Shown one piece after another: positions 27,005-36,756 of a stretch of 64,000 bases of DNA. Position 1 is the stretch's first letter, and each line of letters starts with the position of its first letter. The notes under the pieces are model-generated. The model had not been told where the DNA came from, did not search any database, and saw nothing but the letters and a program-made list of their open reading frames with translations. Made by a program: the position numbers and the translations under genes. This DNA is from Ancylobacter novellus (GTDB lineage Bacteria; Pseudomonadota; Alphaproteobacteria; Rhizobiales; Xanthobacteraceae). Where the stretch lies: assembly GCA_003241485.1 (NCBI GenBank), contig QFQD01000001.1:1-64000 (forward strand). The letters are read 5' to 3'.

Positions 27005-28117
27005 ATGCTGTTCGATCTGCCCGACCATGCCACGCTCTACCGCGCCCTTCTCGCCCGCGACGAGGGCTATGAGGGGCGGGCGTTCGTCTGCGTCGCCACC
27101 ACCGGCATCTTCTGCCGGCTCACCTGCCCCGCGCGCAAGCCGTTGCCGGAGAACTGCACCTTCCACGCCACGATCGGCGCCTGCATCGAGGCGGGATTCA
27201 GGCCGTGCAAAAGGTGCCATCCCCTGCAGCCGGCGGCGAATGCCGATCCGGTCATTGGCGCGCTGCTCAGAGCGCTGGATGACCGGCCGGCCTACCGCTT
27301 CGGCGAGGAGGACATTGCCCGCATGGGCTATGACCTCTCGACCGTGCGCCGCGCCTTCAAGCGGCACTTCGGCATGACCTTTCTGGAGATGGCGCGCCAG
27401 CGCCGGCTGCGCGAGGGTTTCGAGACGCTGTATGACGGCGGCAAGGTGATCGAGGCGCAACAGGTCGCCGGCTTTGAGTCCGCCAGCGCCTTTCGCGCGG
27501 CTTTTGCCCGGCTGCTGGGCTGCGCACCGGGCGATATTGCCGGACGCGGCGCGTTGCTCGCCGACTGGATCGCCACGCCGCTCGGCGACATGATCGCCAT
27601 CTCCAGCGGTTCGCATCTACATCTTCTCGAATTCGTCGAGCGTCGCGCGCTGCCCACCGAAGTTGCCCGGCTGCGCCAGCGCGCCAAGGGCGATCTCGGC
27701 ATCGGAGGCTCGGCGCCGACCGAGCAGATCCGTGCCGAACTCGCCGATTTCTTCGCCGGCCGCTCGGCTGATTTCCGCACGCCGCTGACGCTCGACGGCA
27801 GCGCCTTCACGAGGGCGGTCTGGGCCGAGCTGCGGCAGATACCGCCCGGCGCGACGGTGAGCTATTCGGAAATCGCCCGCCGCGTCGGCCAGCCCTCGGC
27901 GATACGGGCGGTGGCGCGGGCAAATGGCGCCAACCAGCTGGCGCTTGTCATTCCCTGCCACCGCGTCATTGGCGCCGATGGCGCGCTCACCGGTTATGGC
28001 GGCGGCCTGTGGCGCAAGCAGCGGCTTCTGGAGATCGAGCAGCAATATCGTGCGCCGCCAGCCGAGGCGGCGGCGCCCGCTCAGTGCGCGCGGGCGAACA
28101 TCTCGTTGAACGAGTAG
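27005..28117 (+). CDS. ada: Bifunctional Ada: AraC-type regulator and O6-methylguanine-DNA methyltransferase
   Basis: 370 residues. The N-terminal Ada zinc domain has its four cysteines (C37, C41, C68, C71), the first being the phosphotriester methyl acceptor. An AraC HTH region follows (about 95-175), then the methyltransferase domain with the acceptor C318 in IPCHRVIG. It repairs alkylated DNA and activates the adaptive response. Its 3' end overlaps the convergent phoB by 37 bases, so opposite transcripts pair there. All catalytic cysteines are intact. Confidence 0.96.
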   Translation: MLFDLPDHATLYRALLARDEGYEGRAFVCVATTGIFCRLTCPARKPLPENCTFHATIGACIEAGFRPCKRCHPLQPAANADPVIGALLRALDDRPAYRFGEEDIARMGYDLSTVRRAFKRHFGMTFLEMARQRRLREGFETLYDGGKVIEAQQVAGFESASAFRAAFARLLGCAPGDIAGRGALLADWIATPLGDMIAISSGSHLHLLEFVERRALPTEVARLRQRAKGDLGIGGSAPTEQIRAELADFFAGRSADFRTPLTLDGSAFTRAVWAELRQIPPGATVSYSEIARRVGQPSAIRAVARANGANQLALVIPCHRVIGADGALTGYGGGLWRKQRLLEIEQQYRAPPAEAAAPAQCARANISLNE

Positions 28118-28782
28118 CCGGAGCCGCGCACGGTGCGGATCGGGTCGGGCTGGCGCGGGCGGTTCAGTGCCTTGCGCAAGCGCCCGACATGGACGTCGAC
28201 GGTGCGCTCGTCGATATAGACGTCCTGGCCCCAGACGCCGTCGAGCAGCTGCTCGCGGGAATAGACACGGCCCGGCGACTGCATGAGGAATTCCAGCAGC
28301 CGGAACTCGGTCGGCCCCAGGTGCAGCTCGCGCCCCGCGCGGTGCACCCGCTTGGTCTCGCGATCCAGCTCGATGTCGCCGGCGCGCAGCAGCGTCGAGA
28401 TATGCTCGGGCTTGGCGCGGCGGAGCAGCGCCCGCACGCGCGCCACCAGCTCGGGCACCGAGAACGGCTTCACCACGTAATCATCGGCACCGGTGGCGAG
28501 GCCCCGCACGCGCTCGGTCTCCTCGCCGCGCGCGGTGAGCATGAGCACCGGCATGCGCTCGGTCTCGGGGCGGGCGCGCAGGCGGCGGCACAGCTCGATG
28601 CCGGAAAGGCCCGGCAGCATCCAGTCGAGGATCAGCAGATCCGGCACGCTCTCGCGCAGCCGGGTCTCGGCCTCGTCGCCGCGCCCGACGCTGTCGACGG
28701 CGTAGCCTTCGGATTCGAGATTGTAGCGCAGCAGGAGGGTGAGGGGCTCCTCATCCTCCACGATCAGAATATTGGTCGGCAT
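28081..28782 (-). CDS. phoB: Phosphate regulon response regulator PhoB
   Basis: 233 residues. The receiver domain has phospho-acceptor D53 (LILDWMLPG) and conserved K105. An OmpR-type winged HTH sits at about 130-230 (LGPTEFRLLEFLMQSPGRVYSREQLL, ERTVDVHVGRLRKAL). It activates genes with PHO boxes when phosphate is low. It is the last gene of the phoR-pst cluster, 71 bp after phoU. Its 3' end overlaps ada on the other strand. Confidence 0.97.
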   Translation of the reverse strand: MPTNILIVEDEEPLTLLLRYNLESEGYAVDSVGRGDEAETRLRESVPDLLILDWMLPGLSGIELCRRLRARPETERMPVLMLTARGEETERVRGLATGADDYVVKPFSVPELVARVRALLRRAKPEHISTLLRAGDIELDRETKRVHRAGRELHLGPTEFRLLEFLMQSPGRVYSREQLLDGVWGQDVYIDERTVDVHVGRLRKALNRPRQPDPIRTVRGSGYSFNEMFARAH

Positions 28783-28853
28783 GGGCAGGTCCCGATCGCT
28801 TGCCTGAATGGCGTGTCAAAATGCCTTGCCAGCGTGCGCCGCCGGTCCGTTCC

Positions 28854-29567
28854 TCACGCAGGGAACGGCACCGCGGTGATGCTGGAGGTGTCCTGCTTGG
28901 GCCGTTCATCGGCAAGCTGCTGGCCGGTCGAGAGATAGTGCACGGTCTCGGCGATGTTGGTGGCGTGGTCGCCGATGCGCTCGATGTTCTTGGCGCAGAA
29001 CAGGAGATGCGTGCACAGCGAGATGTTGCGCGGATCCTCCATCATATAGGTGAGGAGTTCGCGGAACAGCGAGGTGTACAGAATGTCCACCTGGCCGTCG
29101 CGGCGCCACACTTCCAGCGCGCGGGCATCGTCGCGGCCGGCATAGGAATCCAGCACTTCCTTCAGCTGCTCCTGCACCATCGCCGACATGTGCTCGACGC
29201 CGCGCACCAGCTTCTGCGGGTGGAACTCGCCGGTCAGCGCCAGCACGCGCTTGGCGGTGTTCTTGGCGAGGTCGCCAATGCGCTCCAGATCGTTGGCGAT
29301 GCGCATCGCCGCGACGATCTCGCGCAGGTCGCCGGCCAGCGGCTGGCGGCGGGCGATGGTGAGGATGGCCTTTTCCTCGATCTCGCGCTGCAAGAGGTCG
29401 ACCGGGCCGTCGAGCACGATGACCTTCTGGGCGAGCTCGGCGTCGCGCTTCACCAGCGCGGCGACGGAATCGGTGACGAGGCGCTCGGCCTGGCCGCCCA
29501 TCTCGACGACGCGGCGCGAGAGTTCCTTCAGATCGGTGTCGAAGGACGAGACGATATGTTCGGTCAT
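28854..29567 (-). CDS. phoU: Phosphate signalling protein PhoU
   Basis: 237 residues, all helical, with two PhoU three-helix repeats. Each holds a metal-binding E/D-x3-D motif (RIANDLERIGDLAKN and AKNIERIGDHATNIAE). It links the Pst transporter to PhoR and keeps the regulon off when phosphate is plentiful. The start MTEHIVSSFD at 29567 fits the family and is preceded by GGAGGATCC. The open frame 22 codons beyond reads as low-complexity. It follows pstB by 22 bp. Confidence 0.96.
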   Translation of the reverse strand: MTEHIVSSFDTDLKELSRRVVEMGGQAERLVTDSVAALVKRDAELAQKVIVLDGPVDLLQREIEEKAILTIARRQPLAGDLREIVAAMRIANDLERIGDLAKNTAKRVLALTGEFHPQKLVRGVEHMSAMVQEQLKEVLDSYAGRDDARALEVWRRDGQVDILYTSLFRELLTYMMEDPRNISLCTHLLFCAKNIERIGDHATNIAETVHYLSTGQQLADERPKQDTSSITAVPFPA

Positions 29568-29589
29568 GGATGGATCCTCCGCCGCCGGT

Positions 29590-30411
<822 letters not shown>

Positions 30412-30419
30412 GGTCCGTC

Positions 30420-31253
30420 TCACTTCATCTTCGCCAGGACGAGGCGGGAAAGGATGTTCAGGGTCAGGACCCCGACGGTGATGATAAGCGCGCCGGCCCA
30501 GGCAAGGGCGACCCAGTCCTCGAACGGGCTGGCGGCGTACTGGTAGATCGCGATGGGCAGGCTGGCCATCGGCGCGTCGAGGCTGACCGACCAGCCATTA
30601 TTGCCCAGCGAGGTGAACAGGAGCGGCGCGGTCTCGCCGGCGGCGCGGGCCAGCGCCAGCAGGATGCCGGTGACGATGCCGGCCTGCGCCGCGCGCCAGG
30701 TGACCAGCGTGACCACCTTCCACTGCGGCGCGCCGAGCGCGAAAGCTGCCTCGCGCAGGCCGATCGGCACCAGGTTCAGCATGTCCTCGGTGGTGCGCAC
30801 CACAACGGGAATGACCAGGATCGCGAGCGCGATCGAGCCGGCCCAGCCGGAGAAGCCGCCGAAGGGGACGACCAGCAGCTGGTAGACGAACAGGCCGATC
30901 AGGATCGAGGGAGCGGAGAGCAGCACGTCGTTGACGAAGCGCACGACGTTGCCGATCTGCGTGCCGCGGCCGTTCTCGGCGAGGAAGGTGCCGCACATCA
31001 GGCCGATCGGCGTGCCGATGACGAGGGCGACGCCGATCTGGATCAGCGAGCCGACGATGGCGTTGAGCAGGCCGCCTCCCGCGCCGGGCGGCGCGGTGAT
31101 CTTGGTGAAGACGTGCGGGCCGAGGGCCGGCAGGCCGCGCGACAGCAGGGTCCACAGGATCCAGGCAAGCAGGACAAGGGAGAGAGCGGCGAAGCCGGTC
31201 GAGATCGCCTTGACGGTGTAGTCGGTGGCGCGGCGGCGGGCGAGCGATGCCAT
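30420..31253 (-). CDS. pstA: Phosphate ABC transporter permease PstA
   Basis: 277 residues with six membrane helices. The permease coupling loop reads EAAFALGAPQWKVVTLV, with the conserved Glu-Ala-Ala and Gly. It forms the inner-membrane channel with PstC. It starts MASLARRRATDYTVKAIS, 13 bp after pstC. Arginine and glutamate residues needed for transport in the family are present in the cytoplasmic loop region. Confidence 0.96.
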   Translation of the reverse strand: MASLARRRATDYTVKAISTGFAALSLVLLAWILWTLLSRGLPALGPHVFTKITAPPGAGGGLLNAIVGSLIQIGVALVIGTPIGLMCGTFLAENGRGTQIGNVVRFVNDVLLSAPSILIGLFVYQLLVVPFGGFSGWAGSIALAILVIPVVVRTTEDMLNLVPIGLREAAFALGAPQWKVVTLVTWRAAQAGIVTGILLALARAAGETAPLLFTSLGNNGWSVSLDAPMASLPIAIYQYAASPFEDWVALAWAGALIITVGVLTLNILSRLVLAKMK

Positions 31254-31266
31254 GAGTGTTTCTCCC

Positions 31267-32244
31267 TCAGCCCTTGAGCTTCGACCGGACGAGCAGGCGC
31301 GACAGCGCCAGCACGATGAAGGAAATGACGAACAGGATAAAGCCGAGTTGCAGCAGTGCCTGCAGCTTCAGCGAGCCGATGGACGCCTCGGGGAACTCGT
31401 TGGCGATCGTCGAGGCGATGGTGGCGCCCGGTGCGAACAGCGAGGCGGACATGCGCGTCGCGTTGCCGATGACGAAGGTCACGGCCATGGTCTCGCCGAG
31501 CGCGCGTCCGAGGCCGAGCATCACCGCGCCCACCATGGCGGTGCGGCCATAAGGCACCGAGACGTTGCGGTAGACCTCATAGGTGGTGGCGCCGACGCCA
31601 TAGGCGGATTCCTTGATCATCGGCGGCACCGATTCCAGCACCTCGACGAACATGGCGGTAATGAAGGGCAGGATCATCAGCGCGAGGATCATGCCGGCGG
31701 TCAGCATGCCGGCGCCCAGCGGCGGGCCCTGGAACAGCGCGCCGATGAGCGGGATCGGGCCGAGCCATTCGATGAGCGGGGGCTGCACATAGGCCGCGAT
31801 GAGCGGCACGACGATGAAGAAGCCCCACATGCCGTAGATGATCGACGGGATGGCGGCGAGCAGCTGGATGGCGACGCCGATCGGCCGACGCAGCGGGCCG
31901 GGTGCGATCTCGGTGAGGAAGAAGGCAATGCCGAAGGAGAGCGGCAATGCCACGATCACCGCGATCACGGCGCTGAAGATGGTGCCGAAAACCATGACGC
32001 CGGCGCCGAAGCGCTCGGTGACCGGGTTCCATGCGGTGGACCAGATGAAGGAGATGCCGAATTCGCGGAGCGCCGGCAGGCCGCCTTCGAACAGCATGGC
32101 GATGATCAGGCCGAGCAGCACCAGCACGAAGACGCCGCTACCCCAGAGCAGCCCGACGAAGATGGGATCGCTGATGCGGCCAGTCGGCTTATGCGAGGCG
32201 AGCAGCTCGGGCGTCGCCTTCGTTCCGCTCAAGGTGGCGTCCAT
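31267..32244 (-). CDS. pstC: Phosphate ABC transporter permease PstC
   Basis: 325 residues and six to seven helices. The coupling loop is ESAYGVGATTYEVYRNVSVPYGRTAMVGAVMLGLGRALGE (only part needs noting: ESAYGVGATTYE). The ATG at 32244 is preferred because AGGA sits nine bases upstream. The frame extends 13 codons further. A 219-bp gap with a hairpin separates it from pstS, as is common where PstS is made in excess of the permeases. Confidence 0.95.
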   Translation of the reverse strand: MDATLSGTKATPELLASHKPTGRISDPIFVGLLWGSGVFVLVLLGLIIAMLFEGGLPALREFGISFIWSTAWNPVTERFGAGVMVFGTIFSAVIAVIVALPLSFGIAFFLTEIAPGPLRRPIGVAIQLLAAIPSIIYGMWGFFIVVPLIAAYVQPPLIEWLGPIPLIGALFQGPPLGAGMLTAGMILALMILPFITAMFVEVLESVPPMIKESAYGVGATTYEVYRNVSVPYGRTAMVGAVMLGLGRALGETMAVTFVIGNATRMSASLFAPGATIASTIANEFPEASIGSLKLQALLQLGFILFVISFIVLALSRLLVRSKLKG

Positions 32245-32410
32245 GTCATGTATTCCTAACAGCGCCAGCCACGCGCAGGGCATGGGAGGCGTACCGCGCT
32301 CGGCACGAGCATCGCTGGTTGGGTCGGCGGTCAGGTGGCATCGTGCGGGCTGGGCCTGTCAGCTCTCGCTCGTCGGACGCCACGCTTCAGGGTACAGCCC
32401 GGAAGGATGG

Positions 32411-32446
32411 ACGAAAAGGGCGGCCGCCGTGGCGGCCGTCCTTCGT
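32411..32446 (-). terminator. Hairpin between pstS and pstC
   Basis: A long GC-rich stem pairs 32411-32428 with 32431-32446 (CGGCCGCC with GGCGGCCG, extended by ACGA/TCGT with small mismatches). On the minus strand it is followed by CCCTTTTCG. It lies just after the pstS stop. It probably ends part of the transcripts, so that PstS is made in excess of PstCAB. Confidence 0.65.
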
Positions 32447-32463
32447 TCTGGCGGGAGCGAGGC

Positions 32464-33498
32464 TCAGTTCGTCCAGACGGCCTTGCCGTCGGCCTTGACC
32501 TCGGCGGCCCACGCCTTCTTGACTTCCTCGACCACCGAGCCCGGCAGCGGGATGTAGTGCAGCTTCTCGGCGATGGCGTCGCCATCATTGCCATAGGCCC
32601 AGTCGAAGAACTTGATGACTTCCGCGGACTGAGCGGCATTGGTCGGGTTCTTCGGCAGCAGGATGTAGGTCGCCGAGGTGATCGGCCACGCGCCGTCGCC
32701 AGCGGTGTTGATCATCGAGGCGGCGAAGTTCTTGGCATGGGTCCAGTCGGCCGCGGCGGCGGCTTCCATGAACGCCTTGGTCTCGGGCTTCACGACCTTG
32801 CCGGCCTTGTTGACCAGGTCGGTGGTGGCGAGCTTGTTGGCGGCGGCGTAGATGAACTCGACGTAGCCGACGGCGCCCTTGGTGTTCTTCACGGTGCCGG
32901 CAACGCCTTCATTGCCCTTGGCGCCCGCGCCGGCCGGCCACTGCACGGAGGTGGCGGCGCCGACATTCGACTTCCAGTCCGCGCTGACATTGGCGAGGTA
33001 GGAGGTGAACACGAAGGAGGTGCCCGACGAGTCCGAACGGTAGACCGGGACCACGGCGAGATCCGGCAGGGCCTTGCCCTTGTTCAGCGCCACGATCTTC
33101 GGGTCGTTCCACTTGGTGACCTTGCCCTGATAGATGTCGGCGAGCACGGCGCCATCGAGCACCAGGCCGTCGACGCCGTCCAGATTGACGATGGCGACGA
33201 CCGAGCCGATCACGGTCGGGAACTGCAGCAGGTTGGCGTTGGCCAGCTTGTCGTCGGCCATCGGGGCATCGGAGGCGCCGAAATCGACGGTGCGGTTGAC
33301 GATCTGGTTCTGACCGCCGCCCGAGCCGATGGACTGATAGTTCAGGCCGGTGCCGGTCTTCTCCTTATAGGCGGCAGCCCAGGCCTGGTAGACAGGCGCC
33401 GGGAAGGACGCACCGGCGCCGTTGATGTCGGCAGCGAAAGCGGTGCTCGAAAGGCCGAGGGTCAGCGCGGCAGCGCCGAGAATATGGGTCAGTTTCAA
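32464..33498 (-). CDS. pstS: Phosphate ABC transporter substrate-binding protein
   Basis: 344 residues. The signal peptide KLTHILGAAALTLGLSSTAFA ends before ADINGAGASFPAPVYQAW, the PstS mature start. Phosphate-contact motifs GSGGGQNQ, FGASDAPM and RSDSSGTSF are present. The start is TTG at 33498-33496, nine bases after AAGGAG. Any longer start (to 33591) would bury the signal peptide behind 31 basic residues. It is periplasmic and soluble, since no lipobox is seen. It is transcribed from a PHO-box promoter. Confidence 0.95.
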   Translation of the reverse strand: MKLTHILGAAALTLGLSSTAFAADINGAGASFPAPVYQAWAAAYKEKTGTGLNYQSIGSGGGQNQIVNRTVDFGASDAPMADDKLANANLLQFPTVIGSVVAIVNLDGVDGLVLDGAVLADIYQGKVTKWNDPKIVALNKGKALPDLAVVPVYRSDSSGTSFVFTSYLANVSADWKSNVGAATSVQWPAGAGAKGNEGVAGTVKNTKGAVGYVEFIYAAANKLATTDLVNKAGKVVKPETKAFMEAAAAADWTHAKNFAASMINTAGDGAWPITSATYILLPKNPTNAAQSAEVIKFFDWAYGNDGDAIAEKLHYIPLPGSVVEEVKKAWAAEVKADGKAVWTN

Positions 33499-33611
33499 GG
33501 GTCTTCTCCTTAGCTCGGGAGACCGGCTGCGGCCGGGTCGCTCTACCCGGAAGCTCGATGGGCCGGAGGCGGCGGAAAAAAGGGCTTGCACGGTTTATGT
33601 AACGCCGCGGC

Positions 33612-33651
33612 GCCACGGTTCTATGACGTGTGGGTGACGTCTTGATGACAG
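33612..33651 (-). promoter_or_regulatory. Tandem PHO boxes upstream of pstS
   Basis: On the minus strand, 7-bp units follow each other at 11-bp intervals: CTGTCAT (33645-33651), ACGTCAC (33634-33640), ACGTCAT (33623-33629) and a weak CCGTGGC (33612-33618). The first pair with its 4-bp spacer matches the PhoB consensus CTGTCAT-N4-CTGTCAC closely. The site begins one base after the phoR stop, 114 bp before the pstS start. Confidence 0.85.
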
Positions 33652-33652
33652 C

Positions 33653-34975
33653 TCAAGCCGCTGAATTAACAGAGCTTTCCTGCTCGTCAGCCGCGCACGC
33701 CGCGAGCCGCACCGAAAAGGTCGATCCTTTGCCCGGCTCGCTCTCGATACCGAGCCTTCCGCGATGGCGGGCGACGATGTGCTTGACGATGGCGAGACCC
33801 AGTCCCGTGCCGCCCTGCTCGCGCGAATGGGCGGTGTCGACGCGGTAGAAGCGCTCGGTCAGGCGCGGCACGTGTTCCGGCGCGATGCCGGGGCCGTAGT
33901 CGCGCACCGCGACGACGATGTCGGCGCCCTCGCGGGTGATGGCGATGTCGATCCGCCCGCCGGGGGCGCCGTATTTCAGCGCGTTCTCGACCAGGTTCTC
34001 GAAGACGCGGATCAGCTCGTCGCGGTCGCCCCGCACGGTGGCGGCGGTGCGCGGGTGCTCGAAGCCGATCTCGACACCGCGCTCCCGACCGAGCGGCGTC
34101 AGCGTGTCGCGCACATGGCCGAGGATGGCGACGAGGTCGAGCTGCGTTTCGGGGCGCAGATGCGCGTTCAGTTCGATGCGCGAGAGTGACAACAGGTCGT
34201 CGATCAGGCGCGACATGCGCCGGGCCTGCTCGCCCATGATCTTGAGGAAACGCTCGCGCGCCCCGGCATCGTTGCGGGCCGGCCCCTGCAGTGTCTCGAT
34301 GAAGCCGGAGAGCGAGGCGAGCGGGGTGCGCAGCTCGTGGCTGGCATTGGCGATGAAGTCGACACGCATCTGCTCGACCCGTCGCTGCGCGCTGAGGTCG
34401 ACGAAGCCGATCAGCACGGCCTCCGTGGTCGTGGCCCGTCCCTCACCGCTGCGGATCGGTACGATGTCGGCGCGCAGCCAGCGCTCGACGGGCACGCGCT
34501 CGGAAAATTCGATGCGCCGGGCCGTGCCGTCGGCAGTCGCGGCGCGAATGGCCTCCAGCACCTCGGGCACGCGTACCGCGAAGGACACGGGATCGCCGAC
34601 GCGCGCACTGGCGACGATACCGGCCGCGTGCGCGTTTGCCACAAGAACGGTGCCGCGCGGATCGAGCAGCAGCGCCGCATCCGGCAGCGCGCGCACCAGC
34701 GCGGTCAGTCGGTCCTCCCCCATGCCGAGCCGCATGGGCCTCGGCTCGGCACCAAGGCGCGCGGCGAGGGCGGCGACCATGGGCCGCCGGCGCGCCGGGA
34801 TCAGCGCGCCCACCACCACAAGCGCTCCAATGCACAGTGCTGGCGCGGGCGTGATGACATCGGTCCAGACGCTCCCGCCAAGGCCGAGGGCCGCCGCAGC
34901 GAGAATCCACCGCGCCCCCAACAGACGCTCGCGAAGCGAGTCTTCACCGAAGCGGCCGCCCTCCTCGAAAATCAT
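33653..34975 (-). CDS. phoR: Phosphate regulon sensor histidine kinase PhoR
   Basis: 440 residues. Two hydrophobic N-terminal segments (about 22-36 and 42-60) are followed by a PAS domain (about 90-195), the dimerisation/phospho-acceptor box ASHELRTPLASLSGF (H213) and the ATPase domain with DYGPGIAPEHVPRLTERFYRVD and GGTGLGLAIVKHIV. There is no large periplasmic domain, as usual for PhoR. It is first in the cluster and divergent from ppk2. The pstS PHO box starts right after its stop. Confidence 0.95.
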   Translation of the reverse strand: MIFEEGGRFGEDSLRERLLGARWILAAAALGLGGSVWTDVITPAPALCIGALVVVGALIPARRRPMVAALAARLGAEPRPMRLGMGEDRLTALVRALPDAALLLDPRGTVLVANAHAAGIVASARVGDPVSFAVRVPEVLEAIRAATADGTARRIEFSERVPVERWLRADIVPIRSGEGRATTTEAVLIGFVDLSAQRRVEQMRVDFIANASHELRTPLASLSGFIETLQGPARNDAGARERFLKIMGEQARRMSRLIDDLLSLSRIELNAHLRPETQLDLVAILGHVRDTLTPLGRERGVEIGFEHPRTAATVRGDRDELIRVFENLVENALKYGAPGGRIDIAITREGADIVVAVRDYGPGIAPEHVPRLTERFYRVDTAHSREQGGTGLGLAIVKHIVARHRGRLGIESEPGKGSTFSVRLAACAADEQESSVNSAA

Positions 34976-35061
34976 GCTGGACCCGTTTCCCGCCTCTCTC
35001 GCGCTTCTATATGCTGTCCCTGCGTCGTCCGGTATCCGATATGGATTCGCGGCGTCTTAAC

Positions 35062-35080
35062 GGAAGGGCGAATCCCTTCC
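35062..35080 (+). promoter_or_regulatory. Hairpin in the leader of ppk2
   Basis: GGAAGGG (35062-35068) and CCCTTCC (35074-35080) form a perfect 7-bp inverted repeat with a 5-nt loop, followed by TTAT. It lies 27 bp before the ppk2 start. It could be a weak attenuator or an operator between ppk2 and phoR. Confidence 0.3.
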
Positions 35081-35106
35081 TTATGCTACAGGTGAGAGGC
35101 TTCCAT

Positions 35107-36108
35107 ATGACGAAGAAGCCGAAGAACACGGCTGCAGGGTCTGAAGAGCTGCCGATGAAGGCCGACAAGCTCCCCGCAACGAAAAAGGCGAAGAAGCCGG
35201 CCAAGGCCGCCCGGTCCGGTTCTTCCGCCGATGTGGCCGCTCAGGAGCGGGAGATCGCGGCTGCGCTCGCCAGTTTCTCCATCGACGCCCCGGAGCTGCC
35301 GCCGATCATCGCCAAGCGTGCGTATGGCAGCGGAGATTACCCCTATACGGATCGGCCCAAGCGCAAGACCTACGCCAGGGAGCTTCATGCGCTGCAGATC
35401 GAACTGCTCAAGCTGCAGGAATGGGTGAAGGAATCCGGCGAGCGGATCGTGATCGTCTTCGAGGGGCGCGATGCGGCCGGCAAAGGCGGCACCATCCATC
35501 GGCTGGTGCAGCATCTCAACCCGCGTTTCGTGCGCGTGGTCGCGCTCGACAAGCCGACCAACGTCGAAGCGGCGCAATGGTATTTCCAGCGCTATGTCGC
35601 GCATCTGCCCTATCGCGGCGAGATCGTGCTGTTCGACCGCTCCTGGTACAACCGCGCCGTGGTCGAGCCGGTGATGGGTTACTGCACGCCCGCCGAGACC
35701 GCGCACTTCCTCGAACAGGTGCCGACCTTCGAGAAGATGCTGGTCGAGGACGGCATCCGCCTGTTCAAGATCTGGCTCGATGTGGGACGGGAAATGCAGC
35801 TGAAGCGGCTGCATGACCGCTTCCGGGATCCGCTGAAACAGTGGAAGCTGTCGCCGGTCGATCTCGCCGCACCCGCACGCTGGGACGTCATCTCACAGGC
35901 GCGCGACGCTATGATCGAGGCGAGCGATACACCCTTCGCGCCGTGGACGGCGGTGCTGGCCAACGACAAGATGCGGGCGCGTCTCGGTGTCATACGGCAG
36001 ATACTGGTCAAGCTGCCCTATAAGGAGCGCGACGACCGTGTCGTCGGCATTCCCGATCCGGCAATCGTGCTGGAGGGACGACGTTTTCTGGCGCGCGGCT
36101 CTCGGTGA
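35107..36108 (+). CDS. ppk2: Polyphosphate kinase 2 (PPK2 family)
   Basis: 333 residues. Walker A GRDAAGKGG (120-128), the lid segment and the Walker B-like DRSWYNR (177-183) are all typical of class I PPK2. This class transfers phosphate between polyphosphate and nucleotides. The N-terminal 45 residues are Lys/Ala-rich and disordered. The ATG at 35107 has GAGAGG upstream and gives a family-like start. Next to phoR, it suggests that phosphate storage is coupled to phosphate sensing. Nucleoside di- or monophosphate preference cannot be read from the motifs alone. Confidence 0.93.
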   Translation: MTKKPKNTAAGSEELPMKADKLPATKKAKKPAKAARSGSSADVAAQEREIAAALASFSIDAPELPPIIAKRAYGSGDYPYTDRPKRKTYARELHALQIELLKLQEWVKESGERIVIVFEGRDAAGKGGTIHRLVQHLNPRFVRVVALDKPTNVEAAQWYFQRYVAHLPYRGEIVLFDRSWYNRAVVEPVMGYCTPAETAHFLEQVPTFEKMLVEDGIRLFKIWLDVGREMQLKRLHDRFRDPLKQWKLSPVDLAAPARWDVISQARDAMIEASDTPFAPWTAVLANDKMRARLGVIRQILVKLPYKERDDRVVGIPDPAIVLEGRRFLARGSR

Positions 36109-36728
36109 AACTGGAAATGACGATGCGCTGGCGTGATTTGGCGGTGTTCACGTTTCTGGCGGGAATGTCCTTCTGCGAGGGGCTGGCGGCCGAGCCGCTG
36201 CCCCGTCCGCAGGTCGACTTCCGCCTGAATGCCCGCACGGTGGAAGAGGGGCGAATGAGTCTTGCCCGCGGCGCGAGCGGGCGGATGCGGGTGGAACTGA
36301 CTCGCCCCGGCAGCTTCGGCAGCATGACCGGGCTGATCGACTTCATGCGCAACCGCATGTTGATGATTGTGGCCTTTCCCGGCATGGAGGGGCGTGCGGT
36401 CGATCTGGAACTGCCCGCCGATTTCGCCCTCGTCGACCTTGGCGGCGAGGGCACCCGGACCGCCAGCGATACCGTCGCCGCCGAGCGATGCGACGTCTGG
36501 CGCACGCAGGAGAAACACTCCGGCACGTTCATCGATTCGTGCATCACGCCCGATGGCATCACCCTACGCGCGGTCGTGGATGTGAACGGCAAGCGGACCG
36601 TGGTGTTCGAGGCGCTGGACGTCACCCGGGGCGAACAGGACCCCGCGCTCTTCGATCTGCCGAAGGGGGTGAAGGTGACGAAGCTGCCCTCGTCGATGAA
36701 GGGATTGCTGCCGAGCCTGCTGCCCTAG
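36105..36728 (+). CDS. Exported hypothetical protein
   Basis: 207 residues. The N-terminus (KLEMTMRWRDLAVFTFLAGM, cleavage near GLAAEP) is a signal peptide. The mature part is rich in beta strands, with two cysteines (ERCDVW and DSCITP) that could form a disulfide, and resembles the DUF4412-type lipocalin-like periplasmic proteins. It starts with GTG overlapping the ppk2 stop by four bases, so it is co-translated with ppk2. The function is unknown. A later ATG at residue 5 or 7 is possible. Confidence 0.7.
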   Translation: MKLEMTMRWRDLAVFTFLAGMSFCEGLAAEPLPRPQVDFRLNARTVEEGRMSLARGASGRMRVELTRPGSFGSMTGLIDFMRNRMLMIVAFPGMEGRAVDLELPADFALVDLGGEGTRTASDTVAAERCDVWRTQEKHSGTFIDSCITPDGITLRAVVDVNGKRTVVFEALDVTRGEQDPALFDLPKGVKVTKLPSSMKGLLPSLLP

Positions 36729-36756
36729 AAGCCGGCGGTTTTGACGCCGCCACGCC

